Translations under genes and position numbers: made by a program
Notes under the pieces: model-generated
Told to the model about the DNA's origin: nothing
Seen by the model: the letters and a program-made list of their open reading frames with translations, nothing else
Databases searched by the model: none
In this document: positions 5,275 to 6,029 of the stretch, one piece after another
How the letters are laid out: every line of letters begins with the position of its first letter
How positions within the stretch are numbered: position 1 is the stretch's first letter
Source of the DNA: an uncultured Eubacteriaceae bacterium
GTDB taxonomy: Bacteria > Bacillota > Clostridia > Lachnospirales > CAG-274
Reading direction: 5' to 3'
DNA length: 6,029 nucleotides
Assembly: GCA_946534775.1 (NCBI GenBank)
Contig: CAMNCZ010000078.1
Location: forward strand, 1 to 6,029

Positions 5275-6029
5275 ATGAGCAGTGAAAATATTTATATTAT
5301 GTGGCTTAACAGCCTTATAGATGTATCCGTGCAAAATCGCCATAAGCTGCTTGAATTTTTTGGCGGTGCAGAAGAAGTGTGGCGGGCATCAAGTGCGGAA
5401 ATAAGCCGAGTTACGGGCATAAACAGTGACGGTGTATATAAAATTATGCGTACAAAAACGCCGGAAAATATGGATAAGCTTACCGAGTCCGCACAAAAGG
5501 CGGGCGCAAGGTTTGTAAGCTATAAAGACAGCGAATATCCCGATATATTGCGTGAGATATACGATTGGCCGCTGGGATATTATATAATTGGTGAAATGCC
5601 CGACTGCGAGTATAAGATCGGGATCGTCGGTTCGCGTACCTGTACGGAATACGGCAGACAGGCCGCTTACAATATAAGCCGCGGGCTTGCCCAAAACGAT
5701 GTGGCGGTAATAAGCGGTATGGCGGAAGGTATAGACGGCTGCGCGCACAGCGGTGCAATAGACGGCGGCGGTAAGACCATAGCCGTCCTCGGAACGGGTA
5801 TAGATATTTGTTATCCGTCAAACCATGCACAACTGCGCAGCGAAATAATCAAAAACGGCTGTATAATCAGTGAATTTCCGCCCGGCACACACGGCACGGT
5901 ATATACTTTTCCTGCAAGAAACCGTATAATAAGCGGTCTTTCAAACGGAGTTGCCGTGATAGAGGCGGCGGTGAAAAGCGGCTCGCTTATAACCGCAAGC
6001 TTTGCGGGGGAACAAAACCGCGATGTTTT
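5275..6029 (+). CDS. dprA: DNA processing protein A (DprA/Smf), 3' end outside the window
   Basis: The open frame has no stop before the window edge: 251 codons plus two bases, against about 360 in full-length DprA, so the C-terminal part is missing because the window ends. DprA binds incoming single-stranded DNA and loads RecA during natural transformation, and is widespread even in bacteria not known to be competent. The N-terminal part (about 1-105) resembles the helical domain that precedes the Rossmann fold. From about 112 come the Rossmann motifs: IGIVGSRTCTEYG (115-127), VISGMAEGIDGCAHSGAI (145-162), GGKTIAVLGTGID (165-177), CYPSNHAQL (179-187), SEFPPGT (199-205), FPARNRIISGLSNGVAVIEA (212-231) and SGSLITASFA (235-244). 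The start is preceded by GGTGA (5264-5268) with a 6-nt spacer. A second ATG at 5299 would trim eight residues. The gene follows the rsmG terminator and has its own candidate promoter. Confidence 0.96.
   Translation, partial: MSSENIYIMWLNSLIDVSVQNRHKLLEFFGGAEEVWRASSAEISRVTGINSDGVYKIMRTKTPENMDKLTESAQKAGARFVSYKDSEYPDILREIYDWPLGYYIIGEMPDCEYKIGIVGSRTCTEYGRQAAYNISRGLAQNDVAVISGMAEGIDGCAHSGAIDGGGKTIAVLGTGIDICYPSNHAQLRSEIIKNGCIISEFPPGTHGTVYTFPARNRIISGLSNGVAVIEAAVKSGSLITASFAGEQNRDV

Noticed and set aside
5389..5830. Minus-strand frames opposite dprA
   Set aside because: The plus strand encodes clear DprA motifs through the whole stretch; the minus-strand products are rich in Tyr, His and Arg with no recognisable domain.

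Overview
The window looks like chromosomal DNA from a Gram-positive anaerobe of the class Clostridia (Firmicutes/Bacillota). The grounds are an iscR-iscS-iscU (nifS/nifU-type) trio of the clostridial kind, a secreted protein with S-layer homology (SLH) and Ig-like BIG2-type modules, AT-rich intergenic DNA with sigma-A-like promoters, and a strong AAGGAGG ribosome binding site. All genes lie on the plus strand. I see no RNA gene, CRISPR array, insertion sequence or other mobile element.

Layout. Positions 1-188 hold no gene. They contain a long hairpin, probably the terminator of a gene off the left edge, then a good promoter and a palindrome that is a candidate operator. The first operon (189-2291) encodes an Rrf2-family IscR-like regulator, a class I cysteine desulfurase (IscS/NifS) and a U-type Fe-S scaffold (IscU). 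The desulfurase supplies sulfur, the scaffold assembles the cluster, and the regulator probably senses cluster supply through its own cysteines and represses the operon at the palindrome. An intrinsic terminator closes this unit straight after iscU. The mnmA gene that often follows in Clostridia is not there.

The second unit (about 2339-5131) starts from one or two candidate promoters, one of which overlaps the iscU terminator. It encodes a 656-residue exported protein with a signal peptide, a Thr/Glu/Pro-rich stalk, four degenerate BIG2-like modules joined partly by poly-serine linkers, a Thr-rich linker and three C-terminal SLH motifs for attachment to the cell wall. Its stop codon overlaps the start codon of rsmG (16S rRNA m7G527 methyltransferase) in an ATGA. 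This is an unusual coupling of a surface protein with a ribosome-modification enzyme. rsmG ends inside its own terminator hairpin.

The last unit begins with an extended -10 type promoter and dprA (DNA processing protein A, a RecA loader for incoming single-stranded DNA). dprA runs off the right edge after 251 codons.

I do not see a clearly new biological system. The points most worth following are the surface-protein/rsmG overlap, the architecture of the surface protein including a CxxC in its first SLH motif, the candidate operator before iscR, and the extra cysteines in the IscR-like and IscU proteins.
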